Source: Streptomyces sp. NBC_01197 (GTDB lineage Bacteria > Actinomycetota > Actinomycetes > Streptomycetales > Streptomycetaceae). Taken from it: a stretch of 64,000 nt of DNA. The notes beneath the pieces are model-generated. The model had not been told where the DNA came from. It searched no databases and was given only the letters and a program-made list of their open reading frames with translations. The DNA is taken from contig NZ_CP108569.1 in assembly GCF_036010505.1 (NCBI RefSeq), positions 558,001 to 622,000 of the forward strand. Direction: 5' to 3'. Both the position numbers and the translations under genes were made by a program. Within the stretch, counting starts at the first letter, position 1. Every line of letters starts with the position of its first letter. This document shows, one piece after another, positions 8,350 through 17,544 of this stretch.

Positions 8350-10585
8350 GATACGTCTTCGCGTGGGCCGCGCCGTCCACGGCGGCCGACTGGATGTACC
8401 GGTCGGTGTCCGAGGCTCCCGGCGCCTTCACCGTGAAGCCGCCGTGCGGGTAGTAGCGGCGGTCCAGCTTCAGATCGACGCGCTGGAAGGCGGGCGTCGA
8501 CAGACCCCAGGTGTCGGTGCCCGGCTGGACCGGGTAGACACCGATGGAGGACAGGACGTTCCAGGCGGACATGGTGCCCAGGTCGTCGTTGCCCGTCATA
8601 CCGGTCGGGGTGTCCGTGAAGAGGGTCAGCGCGGCATGCACCACATCGGTCGTCTTCCACGGCTGGCCTGTGGAGAGATAGGTGTACGGGGCGATCAGGT
8701 CGGGCTCGTTCTGCGGGTTGTACTTGTCCGCGTTGTAGTAGTCGTACGGGCCGTTGACCCACACGTCGGTGGCCGTCTTCGCCGGGTCGGCGAGGAGCTG
8801 GTCGTAGGCGAAGAAGGAGTCGAGGCGCTTGTTGGCCGCGTCCTTGCCGCCGATCAGGTCCACCATGCCGGACAGGTCCTGCGGGACCATCCACTGGTAC
8901 TGCCAGGCCGTGCCCTCGTGGAAGCCCTCGCCCTGCGCCGGGTCGGCAGGGCCGGTGAAGTTCCCGTTCTCGTCGCGGGCGCGGAAGAACCCGGTCGAGG
9001 GGTCGAAGATGTTGCGGTAGCTCTGGGCGCGGGCCGCGTAACGCTTGGCGTCCGCCTGGTGGCCGAGGTCGCCGGCCATCTGGCCGAGCATGGCGTCGGA
9101 GAGCGCGTACTCCAGGGTGGCCGACGCCCCGTGGTCGAAGTCCGAGTCACCGGGCTTCACATGGGGGCGGTTCTTGATGTACGGCGCGAAACCGTCCTTC
9201 AGGTACTGGACGTTGGCCTCACGGCCGACCGCCGGGGAGTCGGCTGGCGGGGTCCCGTCGGCGTTCTTCTTGAGTGCGCGGTAGGCCTGCTCCTCGTACC
9301 CCTTGAGCAGCCCCTGCCGGTAGGCGTTGGTGAGGAAGGGGGTGACCGGGTCGCCCGTCATGATGTTCGTCTCGACCGTGCCGTAGCCCCACTTGGGCAG
9401 CCAGCCGCTCTGCTCGTCGATCTTCAGTACGGAGATCGCCATGTTCCGCTCCTCGCGCGGCGCGAGGAGGGAGAGCAGCTGGGTCTGGGTGCGGTAGGTG
9501 TCCCACAGCGACCAGTTCTGGTAGTAGTCGAACCCCTTGGCGCGGTGGATCTTCTGGTCCCAGCCCGTGTAGCGGCCGTCGATGTCACTGCCGATGTTGG
9601 GGGCGAGGAACGACCGGTAGAGCGAGGAGTAGAAGGTACGGCGCTGGGTGTCGCTGCCGCCCTGTGCCTGGACGTCGTCGAGCCGGTCCTCCCAGCTCGC
9701 CTGCGCGGCGCGGCGCACCCGGTCGAAGCTCTTGCCTCCCTCGGCGTGCAGATTGCGGGCCGCACCGGTCGCGTCGACATAGCTGATGGCCGTGGTGGCC
9801 TCGACCGTACGGTCCTTGGACGTGTCGAAGCGCACCCAGGCGCCGTTGCCGCCGGTCCCGGTGGACTTCCGTGAGCCCTGCGAGACGGTGCCGTCCTTCC
9901 AGGTGCCCGAAGTGGTGAAGGGGCGGTCGAAGCGCGTGACGGTGTAGAGGGTGTACGGCTTGGTGTCCTGGCAGAAACCGCTGCCCGTGATGGCCGTGCG
10001 GATGGTGCGGGAGTCGAGCACTTCGACGGAGGTGGAGACCGTCTTGTGCAGCGACTGGCCCGCATTCAGCAGGACGTTGGCCTTGTCGGTCGCGGGGAAG
10101 GTGTAGCGCTGTACCCCGGTGCGCTTGGTGGCGGTGAGTTCGGCGGTGATGCCGGAGTCGAGGCCGACCTTGTAGTAGCCGGGGCTCGCCTTCTCGGTGT
10201 CGTGGCTGAACTTCGCCGCGTACTTGGCGTAGTCGGTCTCGGTGACGTCACCGGTGGTCGGCAGGGTCGGCAGATCGCCGCCGAGACCGCAGCCCACCCC
10301 CGAGATGTGCACGCTGGAGAAGCCGCGGATCTCGTTCTGGGCGTGGTCGTAGCCGGTGTTGTGCCCGGTGTCCGGCGAGAGCTGCACCATCCCGAAGGGC
10401 ACCGCGGCGCCCGGGTAGGTGTTCCCCTCGTTCTCCGTACCGATGAACGGGTTGACGAGATCGGTCAGTCGGCCGCCGGGAGGGGCGCCCGCGGCCTCGG
10501 CCGTCGGCGCGGCGAGAGCCCCGCCGATGAGCGCGGCGGCGGCCACGGCCGTCCCTGCGCCGCGCAGCCGTTGTGTCCAGTACAT
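8243..10585 (-). CDS. Secreted GH92 alpha-mannosidase
   Basis: A 780-residue exo-alpha-mannosidase of GH92, a calcium-dependent inverting family that mostly cuts alpha-1,2-, 1,3- or 1,4-linked mannose. A Sec signal peptide precedes AAGAPPGG. Family signatures seen: LVNPFIGTENEGNTYPGA near the start, the catalytic-base motif GNDDLGTMSAWNVL, and PDLIAPYTYLSTGQPWKT. GGAGG precedes the ATG at 10585. It is transcribed from a promoter about 210 bp upstream that carries a LacI-type operator. Together with the GH2 enzyme and ABC importer it points to breakdown of a mannose-containing glycan outside the cell. Confidence 0.9.
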   Translation of the reverse strand: MYWTQRLRGAGTAVAAAALIGGALAAPTAEAAGAPPGGRLTDLVNPFIGTENEGNTYPGAAVPFGMVQLSPDTGHNTGYDHAQNEIRGFSSVHISGVGCGLGGDLPTLPTTGDVTETDYAKYAAKFSHDTEKASPGYYKVGLDSGITAELTATKRTGVQRYTFPATDKANVLLNAGQSLHKTVSTSVEVLDSRTIRTAITGSGFCQDTKPYTLYTVTRFDRPFTTSGTWKDGTVSQGSRKSTGTGGNGAWVRFDTSKDRTVEATTAISYVDATGAARNLHAEGGKSFDRVRRAAQASWEDRLDDVQAQGGSDTQRRTFYSSLYRSFLAPNIGSDIDGRYTGWDQKIHRAKGFDYYQNWSLWDTYRTQTQLLSLLAPREERNMAISVLKIDEQSGWLPKWGYGTVETNIMTGDPVTPFLTNAYRQGLLKGYEEQAYRALKKNADGTPPADSPAVGREANVQYLKDGFAPYIKNRPHVKPGDSDFDHGASATLEYALSDAMLGQMAGDLGHQADAKRYAARAQSYRNIFDPSTGFFRARDENGNFTGPADPAQGEGFHEGTAWQYQWMVPQDLSGMVDLIGGKDAANKRLDSFFAYDQLLADPAKTATDVWVNGPYDYYNADKYNPQNEPDLIAPYTYLSTGQPWKTTDVVHAALTLFTDTPTGMTGNDDLGTMSAWNVLSSIGVYPVQPGTDTWGLSTPAFQRVDLKLDRRYYPHGGFTVKAPGASDTDRYIQSAAVDGAAHAKTYLTTDEIRSGRTLSFDVGAKPSDWGTDPSAAPPAVR

Positions 10586-10691
10586 GGGTGGAGACCTCCA
10601 CGGGGAAGAGGGGCGGACTGGGGTGTACGGGGCTGTGGGGGGGGTGTCGGGGACGGCAAGGGCACCATTTAACGGGCGGAAGCGTCTGCGG

Positions 10692-10778
10692 TCAGTGCGC
10701 TGACGTGGCCGTGGCGGGAGAGTTCACCCACCCGTAGGCGAAGCCGTCGCCGCTCACCTCGTACGGGCGAGAGGACAA
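10692..10778 (-). CDS. Possible 28-residue leader ORF ahead of the GH92 gene
   Basis: In the GH92 leader, a perfect AAGGAGG (10788-10794) is followed after 9 nt by TTG at 10778. That opens a 28-codon frame containing SSRPYEVSGDGFAYGWVN and ending at a TGA. The ribosome site is better than that of GH92 itself, and it sits directly downstream of the operator. It could be a translated upstream ORF or a remnant of a lost carbohydrate-binding domain. Too short to prove. Confidence 0.35.
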   Translation of the reverse strand: MSSRPYEVSGDGFAYGWVNSPATATSAH

Positions 10779-10795
10779 GCCGCTCCACCTCCTTG

Positions 10796-10807
10796 GACAA
10801 CGTTGTC
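10796..10807. promoter_or_regulatory. LacI-type operator (GH92 promoter)
   Basis: GACAACGTTGTC is a perfect 12-bp palindrome with a central CG, as LacI-family operators have. Just upstream on the minus strand is a promoter-like TTGACG followed about 18 bp later by CAATGAT, which would place the operator near the transcription start. The same core occurs before the GH2/LacI genes and before the ABC operon. Confidence 0.75.
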
Positions 10808-10912
10808 AGAACGCGATCATTGTTGGTTCCTGTCGGGCTCGCGTCAAGAGTTCCGACCGGAATGGTCCGGGTGCACCGGACCGCGCGCCGCGGTCCGGTG
10901 CACCCGGATCGG

Positions 10913-13522
10913 TCAGGAGGCCGGGCACCCTGCCGGAACCGCCTGCGACGCGTCGTGGATCAGCGCGTCCTGGGCGGCCTTGACCCGCTTCACATCGGGC
11001 TTGACGATTTTCCGGTCGTAGGTCATCAGCCCGTTCAACTCGCCCTCCACATCGGAGATCTGGGTGTAGACGGCGCCGTTGCTGCCCTGGCAGGCGAGCT
11101 TGCGCACCTCGCCGAGCTTGGCGAGGTAGTCGTCGGTGTACGTGGCCGGGTCGACCGCGACGTACGACTGCTGCACCGCCCAGGCGTGCCCGGGAACGGC
11201 CAGCCCGAGTCCGCCGTACTCACCACTGACCATCGCGCGTCTCCCGTCGGGCGCCGGCAGTGCCGGGCTCGGGTAGCCGTGCTCGTCGATGATGTCGCCG
11301 GTGCCTCCGTCGGCTCCCAGGTTGATGCCCGACATGCTGTTGACCAGGCGCGTCGGGTCCCAGGCCTTGGCCTGGTCGGCGATGCGCGCCATGTCGTACT
11401 GGCCCCAGCCCTCGTTGAAGGTCACCCACATGACGACCGACGGATGGCTGCTGTGCTGGTCGATCATCTGCTTCATCTCGTGCTCGTACTCGGTGCGCGC
11501 GGCCGGGGACGGGTTGGTGCCCGCCTCCATGGCAGGCATGTCCTGCCAGACCATCAGACCGAGCTTGTCCGCCCAGTAGAACCAGCGGTCGGGTTCGACC
11601 TTGATGTGCTTGCGGACCGCGTTGAAGCCCATCGCCTTGTGCATCTTGAGGTCGTACGCGAGGGCCTCGTCGGTCGGCGCCGTGTACAGGCCGTCCGGCC
11701 AGAAGCCCTGGTCAAGGGTGGCCATCATGAAGACCGGTTTGCCGTTGAGGACGGTGCGCGGGGTGCCGTTCACCTTCTCGACCGCGATGGAGCGCATCCC
11801 GAAGTAGCTGCCGACCCGGTCGGAGCCGACGGTGACCTTGAGCTGGTAGAGATGCGGATCGTCCGCCGACCAGAGGTGCGGCTTGGGCACCGGTACGTTC
11901 AGTGCCGCACCCGTACGGCCGGTGGCGGTGCCAACCTTGCGCTTCCCGTCGTACGCGGTGGCCGTGACGCGCACCCCGTCGCGGACGCCCCGCACGTCGA
12001 CGGCGACCTTCTGCGCGGTGATGTCCGGGGTGAGCTTGAGGGAGTCCGCGTGGTCGGCCGCGACCGGCTCCATCCACACGGTCTGCCAGATGCCGGACGA
12101 CGGGGTGTACCAGATGCCGCTCGGGTCCAGGCGCTGCTTGCCCATCGGCGGGTTCTCGCCGCCCTTGGCATCGGTCGGGTCATAAACCCCGACGATCACC
12201 TCCTGGGTGCGGCCGGGCCTCAGTGCGTCGGTGATGTCCGCGCTGAACTTGTCGTAGCCGCCCTTGTGTTCGGTGACCTTCGTGCCGTTGACATACACCT
12301 CGGCCTGCCAGTCGACCGCCCCGAAGTTGAGCTGGAGCCTCTTGCCCGATCCGACCTTCCAGCCCTTGGGGACCGTGAACGTACGCCGATACCACATCCG
12401 GTCCTCGTGCCGCTCCACCCCGGAGAGCTGCGACTCCACCGGGTACGGAACGAGGATCTTCTCCGCCAGCTTCTTGCCCACCGGCGGCTTCTCGCCCGCC
12501 TTGGCGGCGGAGAACTGCCAGCTGCCGTTGAGGTTCTGCCAGTCGTCACGGGTGAGCTGGGGCCTCGGGTACTCGGGGTGCGCGTTGGAGGGGCTGACGT
12601 CGTCGGCCCACTTGGTGCGCAGTTCGTACTCGGAGTTGTTGGCACCGCTCGACCAGAAGGCTCCGACCGCCTTGCCGTCCTGGCCCTTCAGCGCGCCCTG
12701 CCCGTCGTAGCGGACGTCCGCGAGACCGTTGGCGCCGCCGCCCTTCTTGCCGACGACCGGTTCCTTGAGTGCGACGGTGAGGCTGCGCGGGTCGGCCGGG
12801 TCCGCCTTGACGGCGCCCAGCGGCCAGGTCGCGCCGCCGATGACGGCATCGAGATGGCCCGCGAGTCCGGCGGGCGGGGGTGCGAGCTTCTGTGCGAAGT
12901 CCAGCTTGAGGGTGCGCCCGGACTTCTGGACGGTGGCGGCGATGGCGCCGTCGTAGTCGTAACCGTCCGGCAGCAGGAACGCGGACTGCGGGACCGGCAC
13001 CTTGGTGCCGCCCGGTGGGGTCCACTTCAGATGGAGGTCGGAACCACCTATGTGCTCGAAGTACTCGATCTTGATGTCGTAGGCCTTGCCAGCGGTCAAC
13101 TCGACCGCCTGGGAGGTCTGTTCCTTCTCCCAGTCGTCGACCCAGTGGTCGATGACAAGCTTTCCGTCGACCCAGAGCCGGAAGCCGTTGTCGCCGATCA
13201 TCGAGAACGTGTGGGCGCCGGACTTCTCCGGGACGATCTTCCCGGTCCAGCGGACGCTGTCGTTGTCCGACTGGCCGGTGGCGGACTGGAGCCGTGACTC
13301 CAGGGTGGGGAAGTCGATGTCCGGGTCGAACCCGGTGGCCTTGAGCTGCCCGAAGTCGAAGGCGCCCGGGGCAGATTGGGTGTAGTACTCCCCCTTCAGC
13401 CCGTGGGCGGTGACGGCGGGACTCGATGGGGCGGGTGTGGCCGAAGCGGCCGGTAGCGCCGAGAGCCCCGCGAAGCCGGTGACGGCGGCGAGGAGCAGGG
13501 CCAGATTTCTTCGGATGCGCAC
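10913..13522 (-). CDS. Secreted PA14-GH2 glycosidase (beta-galactosidase/galactofuranosidase family)
   Basis: An 869-residue GH2 enzyme. The GTG start at 13522 has AAAGGAGG just upstream; a longer ATG frame from 13639 lacks one. After a signal peptide (RRNLALLLAAVTG to ASA), a PA14 sugar-binding domain covers about residues 35-165 (LKGEYYTQ, DNGFRLWVDGKLVIDHW). GH2 sandwich and TIM-barrel domains follow. The acid/base Glu is in WVTFNEGWGQYD and the nucleophile Glu is probably in VSGEYGG. GH2 contains beta-galactosidases, mannosidases, glucuronidases and some Streptomyces beta-D-galactofuranosidases. The YtfQ-like importer nearby makes galactofuranosidase an attractive but unproven reading. 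Confidence 0.85.
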   Translation of the reverse strand: MRIRRNLALLLAAVTGFAGLSALPAASATPAPSSPAVTAHGLKGEYYTQSAPGAFDFGQLKATGFDPDIDFPTLESRLQSATGQSDNDSVRWTGKIVPEKSGAHTFSMIGDNGFRLWVDGKLVIDHWVDDWEKEQTSQAVELTAGKAYDIKIEYFEHIGGSDLHLKWTPPGGTKVPVPQSAFLLPDGYDYDGAIAATVQKSGRTLKLDFAQKLAPPPAGLAGHLDAVIGGATWPLGAVKADPADPRSLTVALKEPVVGKKGGGANGLADVRYDGQGALKGQDGKAVGAFWSSGANNSEYELRTKWADDVSPSNAHPEYPRPQLTRDDWQNLNGSWQFSAAKAGEKPPVGKKLAEKILVPYPVESQLSGVERHEDRMWYRRTFTVPKGWKVGSGKRLQLNFGAVDWQAEVYVNGTKVTEHKGGYDKFSADITDALRPGRTQEVIVGVYDPTDAKGGENPPMGKQRLDPSGIWYTPSSGIWQTVWMEPVAADHADSLKLTPDITAQKVAVDVRGVRDGVRVTATAYDGKRKVGTATGRTGAALNVPVPKPHLWSADDPHLYQLKVTVGSDRVGSYFGMRSIAVEKVNGTPRTVLNGKPVFMMATLDQGFWPDGLYTAPTDEALAYDLKMHKAMGFNAVRKHIKVEPDRWFYWADKLGLMVWQDMPAMEAGTNPSPAARTEYEHEMKQMIDQHSSHPSVVMWVTFNEGWGQYDMARIADQAKAWDPTRLVNSMSGINLGADGGTGDIIDEHGYPSPALPAPDGRRAMVSGEYGGLGLAVPGHAWAVQQSYVAVDPATYTDDYLAKLGEVRKLACQGSNGAVYTQISDVEGELNGLMTYDRKIVKPDVKRVKAAQDALIHDASQAVPAGCPAS

Positions 13523-13555
13523 GGATCCTCCTTTGGTGAGGAAGGGTGGCGGCTC

Positions 13556-13580
13556 GTTGCAACAGTCTGTACAACGTTGG
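13556..13580. promoter_or_regulatory. LacI-type operator region between the GH2 and LacI genes
   Basis: ACAACGTTGG (13571-13580) matches the core of the GH92 operator, and a second small palindrome, GTTGCAAC, lies at 13556-13563. The region is shared by the two divergent promoters, so it likely gives repression of GH2 and autoregulation of lacI. Confidence 0.65.
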
Positions 13581-13656
13581 AAGGAACGGCAGTTGGCATG
13601 ACAGCACGCACTCCTGCCTGCTGTCCAGCGGCATGGCAACTCGGAGGGGAGACTCA

Positions 13657-14718
13657 GTGGGCGTAAGCCTCAAGGACGTCGCCGGGCTCGCGGGCGTCTC
13701 GATCAAGACCGTCTCGAACGTGGTGAACAACTACCAGCACGTCACTCCGGCGATGCGGGCCAAGGTGCAGGCAGCGATCGACGAGCTCGGCTACGTACCG
13801 AATCTCACGGCCCGCCACCTGCGCAAAGGCCGTACGGGAATTCTCGCGCTGGCCGTGCCCGAACTCGGCAACCCTTACTTCGCCGAGCTGGCGGGGGCCG
13901 TCATCGACGCGGCGGCCGAGCACGACTACACGGTGCTGCTCGACCACACCCGCGGCGAGCGCGAGCAGGAGATCCTGGTCAGCCAGGGGTTCCGGGGCCG
14001 GGTCATCGACGGGTTGATCCTCTCCCCCATCGAGCTGGAGGCCGAAGACCTGCGCAGCCGGATCCATGACGCCCCGCTGGTGCTGCTCGGTGAGCGCGAG
14101 TACGACCTCCCGTACGACCACATCGCGATCGACAACGTCGCGGCGTCGCGCAGGGCGGTGCGCCATCTGATCGGTCTTGGCCGCACCCGTATCGCGTACC
14201 TCGGCGCGCGCACCGACCGGATCAACTTCCCCGCCCAGCTGCGACTTCGCGGCTGGCGCGAAGAGCTGACCGCCGCCGGGCTGCCGGCGCCCGACACGCT
14301 GGTGGCGCCCACCAGCGGCTGGGACCGGGGGGACGGGGCGCAGGCCATGGCCTGGCTGCTGGACTCGGGCCAGCGCCCGGACGCGGTCTTTGCCTACAAC
14401 GACCTGGTCGCGGTCGGTGCGATGCGGGTGCTCTCAGAGCGGGGACTGCGGGTGCCGTGGGACGTGGCGGTGGTGGGGTTCGACGACATCGCGGAGGGCC
14501 AGTTCGGTGCGGTCACCCTCACCACCGTCTCGCCGGACAAGCAGTCCATCGCCCGGCTCGCGGTGGAGTCGGTCATCGGCGGCCTCCAGGGCTCCGAAGG
14601 GGGCCAGGAAAAGAGCTCCGGCCAGCACCCGGAGCAGGCAGCCGACGCGCCTGCCGGACGCGAACTGGCGGCGGAATTCAGGCTGGTGGAGCGGGAGAGC
14701 ACGCTGGGGCGCCGGTGA
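13657..14718 (+). CDS. LacI-family transcriptional repressor of the glycan locus
   Basis: A 353-residue LacI/GalR regulator. The GTG at 13657 follows GGAGGGGA, and the protein begins MGVSLKDVAGLAGVSIKTVS, the canonical LacI helix-turn-helix, then a hinge and a periplasmic-binding-protein-like sensor (GILALAVPELGNPYFAEL, VAVVGFDDIAEGQFG). It is divergent from the GH2 gene and upstream of the ABC operon. Three AACGTTG-core sites in the locus are its probable targets; the ligand is probably a mono- or oligosaccharide released by the hydrolases. The C-terminal 40 residues include a Gln/Glu-rich low-complexity stretch not usual in the family. Confidence 0.9.
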   Translation: MGVSLKDVAGLAGVSIKTVSNVVNNYQHVTPAMRAKVQAAIDELGYVPNLTARHLRKGRTGILALAVPELGNPYFAELAGAVIDAAAEHDYTVLLDHTRGEREQEILVSQGFRGRVIDGLILSPIELEAEDLRSRIHDAPLVLLGEREYDLPYDHIAIDNVAASRRAVRHLIGLGRTRIAYLGARTDRINFPAQLRLRGWREELTAAGLPAPDTLVAPTSGWDRGDGAQAMAWLLDSGQRPDAVFAYNDLVAVGAMRVLSERGLRVPWDVAVVGFDDIAEGQFGAVTLTTVSPDKQSIARLAVESVIGGLQGSEGGQEKSSGQHPEQAADAPAGRELAAEFRLVERESTLGRR

Positions 14719-14796
14719 CGCGGGACCGGGCACGGTATCGGCGCGGTATGAGCCTCGGTGACGGGCCCGATATCGCGTTGTCAGGTACGCGAAGGG

Positions 14797-14825
14797 TTTA
14801 CAGGATCCTTCTAACGTTGTAAAAA
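14797..14825 (+). promoter_or_regulatory. Promoter and LacI-type operator of the ABC operon
   Basis: A promoter-like pair TTTACA (14797-14802) and TAAAAA (14820-14825) is spaced 17 bp. CTAACGTTGT (14811-14820) overlaps the spacer and -10, sharing the core of the other two operators. The substrate-binding-protein start lies about 85 bp downstream. Confidence 0.65.
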
Positions 14826-14908
14826 GTGGCCCGGAACGCTGAGTCGACTCGCACGAGCCCGCCTCCCGTGCCTCGTTGCCACGGGCCTGCGCCACATCTG
14901 GGGACGCC

Positions 14909-16009
14909 ATGAAACCGACCATGCTTCTTCGACGTACCACCAGCAAAGCCCTTCTCGCCACCAGTCTCGCCGCGAGCCTCGCGCTCGCCTCCGGCTGCGC
15001 CAAGTCCGAGGACGACGGCTCGAAGGACACCTCTTCCTCGGCCGGCAAGAGCGATTCGGGCCAGGTCGTCGCCACCCCGTCCGCGGGAGACGCCAAGAGC
15101 TGCACCATCGGTCAGTTCGGCGGCAAGAAGCTCGACATCAAGAGCGCGACCATCGGTTTCTCCCAGTCCGAGAAGGAAGCCAACCCCTTCCGGATCGCCG
15201 AGACCGCCTCCATGAAGGCCGAGGCCAAGAAGCGCGGCCTGAAGCTGCTCACCGCCAACGCGCAGTCGCAGTTCTCCAAGCAGATCAGCGACGTTCAGGA
15301 CTTGATGGCCAAGGGCGCGGACCTGCTGGTCATCGCCCCGCTGAACTCGGACGGCTGGGGCCCGGTGCTCCGTACGGCGCGGGCGAAGCACATCCCGATC
15401 GTCACCATCGACCGCAAGATCAACGCCACCCCGTGCAAGGACTACGTCAGCTTCATCGGCTCCGACTTCGTCCAGCAGGGCAAGCGGGCGGCCGACCAGA
15501 TGATCGCGTCGACCGGCGGCAAGGGCAAACTCGCCATCCTGCTGGGCTCCGCGGGCAACAACGTCACGACCGAGCGCACCAAGGGCTTCAAGGACGAGCT
15601 GAAGGCGAAGGCCCCCGGGCTCAAGGTGGTCTTCGAGCAGACCGGTGAGTTCGTCCGTGAGAAGGGCCAGCAGGTCACCGAGCAGCTCATCCAGTCGAAT
15701 CCGGACATCGCCGGGATCTACGCGGAGAACGACGAGATGGGCCTCGGCGCCGTCAACGCCCTCAAGGGCGCGGGCAAGAAGGCCGGTGCGGTGAAGATCG
15801 TGACCGTGGACGGCACGCGCAACGGCGTCCAGCAGATCGTGGACGGCTGGATGAGCGGTGATGTGGAGTCCAACCCGCGCTTCGGGCCGCTCGCCTTCGA
15901 GACGCTCGACAACTTCACCAAGGGCCAGAAAGTCGCGCAGGACATCATCATCCAGGACAGCGAGTACAGCAAGGACAACGCCAAGTCCGACATCGGCAAG
16001 GCGTTCTGA
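14909..16009 (+). CDS. Sugar ABC transporter substrate-binding lipoprotein (YtfQ-like)
   Basis: A 366-residue lipoprotein. The ATG at 14909 leads into a signal peptide ending in a lipobox (ALASGC), then a Ser/Asp-rich linker and a periplasmic-binding-protein type 1 fold. Similarity to E. coli YtfQ, recalled rather than computed, is clear in ATIGFSQSEKEANPFRIAET, LVIAPLNSDGWGPVL and IPIVTIDRKI. YtfQ binds galactofuranose; ribose or other sugars remain possible for this relative. It is the first gene of a four-gene operon and delivers sugar to the two permeases. Confidence 0.85.
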   Translation: MKPTMLLRRTTSKALLATSLAASLALASGCAKSEDDGSKDTSSSAGKSDSGQVVATPSAGDAKSCTIGQFGGKKLDIKSATIGFSQSEKEANPFRIAETASMKAEAKKRGLKLLTANAQSQFSKQISDVQDLMAKGADLLVIAPLNSDGWGPVLRTARAKHIPIVTIDRKINATPCKDYVSFIGSDFVQQGKRAADQMIASTGGKGKLAILLGSAGNNVTTERTKGFKDELKAKAPGLKVVFEQTGEFVREKGQQVTEQLIQSNPDIAGIYAENDEMGLGAVNALKGAGKKAGAVKIVTVDGTRNGVQQIVDGWMSGDVESNPRFGPLAFETLDNFTKGQKVAQDIIIQDSEYSKDNAKSDIGKAF

Positions 16010-16011
16010 GC

Positions 16012-17544
16012 ATGGGCGCGCCGGAACCGCCGGTGCTGTCCGTCACCGGTCTGACCAAGACATTCCCGGGCGCCCGCGCGCTCGCCCGGGTGGACTTCGG
16101 GGTGCGGCCCGGCGAGGTCCATGCGCTGATCGGTGAGAACGGCGCTGGGAAATCCACCCTCATCAAGGTGCTGACCGGCGTCTACCAGCCCGACGAGGGC
16201 GAATTGACCTACCGTCAGGAGGCGGTTTCGTTCGCCACCCCGCTCGCCGCGCAGCACGCCGGGATCTCCACGATCTACCAGGAGGTGAATCTGGTCCCGC
16301 TGCTGAGCGTGGCCCGCAACCTCTTCCTCGGACGCGAGCCCCGCAACCGTATCGGCCTGATCGATTTCCGCCGGATGCACCGCGAGGCGGACGACGCGCT
16401 GCGCTCACTGGGTGTCAGGACCGACGTCCGCAGACCGTTGCGTTCTCTCGGCGTCGGTACGCAGCAGATGGTGGCGCTCGCCCGGGCGGTCTCGGTCGAT
16501 GCCCGGGTGGTCATCATGGACGAGCCGACGTCCTCGCTCGAACCGGCGGAGGTCCGGACCCTGTTCGGGGTGATCCGGATGCTGCGCGAGCGCGGGATCG
16601 CGGTGATCTACGTCAGCCACCGCCTTGAGGAGCTGTACGAGGTCTGCGACACCGTGACCGTGCTGCGGGACGGCGAAGTCGTACACACCGGGCCGATCGC
16701 CGAGCTGGGCCGGCTGCGGCTGGTCTCCATGATGCTCGGGCGCGAGATGGGCGAGGTGCGCAGCGAGGGCCTCACCCAGTTCACCGGCGGGCACGCCGAC
16801 GATGTTGAACCCATACTGCGGGCAGAGGGATTGACAGCCCGTCATGTCCTGGACGATGTGTCGATCGCCATCCGGCCCGGCGAGGTGGTCGGTCTCGGCG
16901 GGCTGCTCGGCTCGGGCCGCAGCGAGACCGCCAAGGCCATCGCCGGAGCGCTGCCGCCCGATTCGGGGCGGGTGCTCGTCGCGGGCGGCGCTGTCCGTAC
17001 CGGATCCACCCCAGCGGCCATCCGGGCCGGCATCAGTCTGCTGCCTGAGGACCGCAAGGCCGAGGGCATCGTGCCGGGGCTCTCGGTCCGGGAGAACATC
17101 GCGCTCGCCGCCCTGCCGGGGCTCTCGCGCTTCGGCCTGGTCGACGAGAAACGTATCGACAGCATCGTGGAGACCTTCATGACGCGCCTGCGGATCAAGG
17201 CCGCGGGCCCGCACCAGAAAGTGGGCGAACTCTCCGGCGGCAACCAGCAGAAGGTGCTGCTCGCCCGCTGGCTCGCCATGCAGCCCAAGGTGCTGCTCCT
17301 TGACGAGCCGACCCGGGGCATCGACGTCGGTGCCAAGGCCGAGGTGCAGAAACTCATCGACGAACTCGCCGAGGACGGGCTGGGCGTGCTGCTGATCTCC
17401 TCCGACATCGAGGAGCTGATCGAAGGCTCCGACCGGGTGGTCGTCCTGCGGGACGGCGCCGTCGTCGCGGAGTTGTCCGGTGCTGACGTCACCGGGGAGC
17501 AGTTGCTGCGATCCATCGCGGCGAAGGGCGGGGACCATGACTGA
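16012..17544 (+). CDS. Sugar ABC transporter ATP-binding protein (YtfR-like, duplicated ATPase)
   Basis: A 510-residue protein with two ABC ATPase halves, the arrangement of ribose/galactofuranose-type importers. Half 1 has Walker A GENGAGKST and Walker B VVIMDEPTS. Half 2 has a degenerate P-loop (GGLLGSGRSETAKAI), the signature LSGGNQQKV and Walker B VLLLDEPTRGIDVG. It begins 2 nt after the binding-protein stop and overlaps the next gene by 8 bp, so it is translationally coupled in the operon. Confidence 0.92.
   Translation: MGAPEPPVLSVTGLTKTFPGARALARVDFGVRPGEVHALIGENGAGKSTLIKVLTGVYQPDEGELTYRQEAVSFATPLAAQHAGISTIYQEVNLVPLLSVARNLFLGREPRNRIGLIDFRRMHREADDALRSLGVRTDVRRPLRSLGVGTQQMVALARAVSVDARVVIMDEPTSSLEPAEVRTLFGVIRMLRERGIAVIYVSHRLEELYEVCDTVTVLRDGEVVHTGPIAELGRLRLVSMMLGREMGEVRSEGLTQFTGGHADDVEPILRAEGLTARHVLDDVSIAIRPGEVVGLGGLLGSGRSETAKAIAGALPPDSGRVLVAGGAVRTGSTPAAIRAGISLLPEDRKAEGIVPGLSVRENIALAALPGLSRFGLVDEKRIDSIVETFMTRLRIKAAGPHQKVGELSGGNQQKVLLARWLAMQPKVLLLDEPTRGIDVGAKAEVQKLIDELAEDGLGVLLISSDIEELIEGSDRVVVLRDGAVVAELSGADVTGEQLLRSIAAKGGDHD

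Noticed and set aside
10793..13297. 834-codon open frame opposite the GH2 gene
   Set aside because: No ribosome site or family; the minus strand has PA14 and GH2 motifs.
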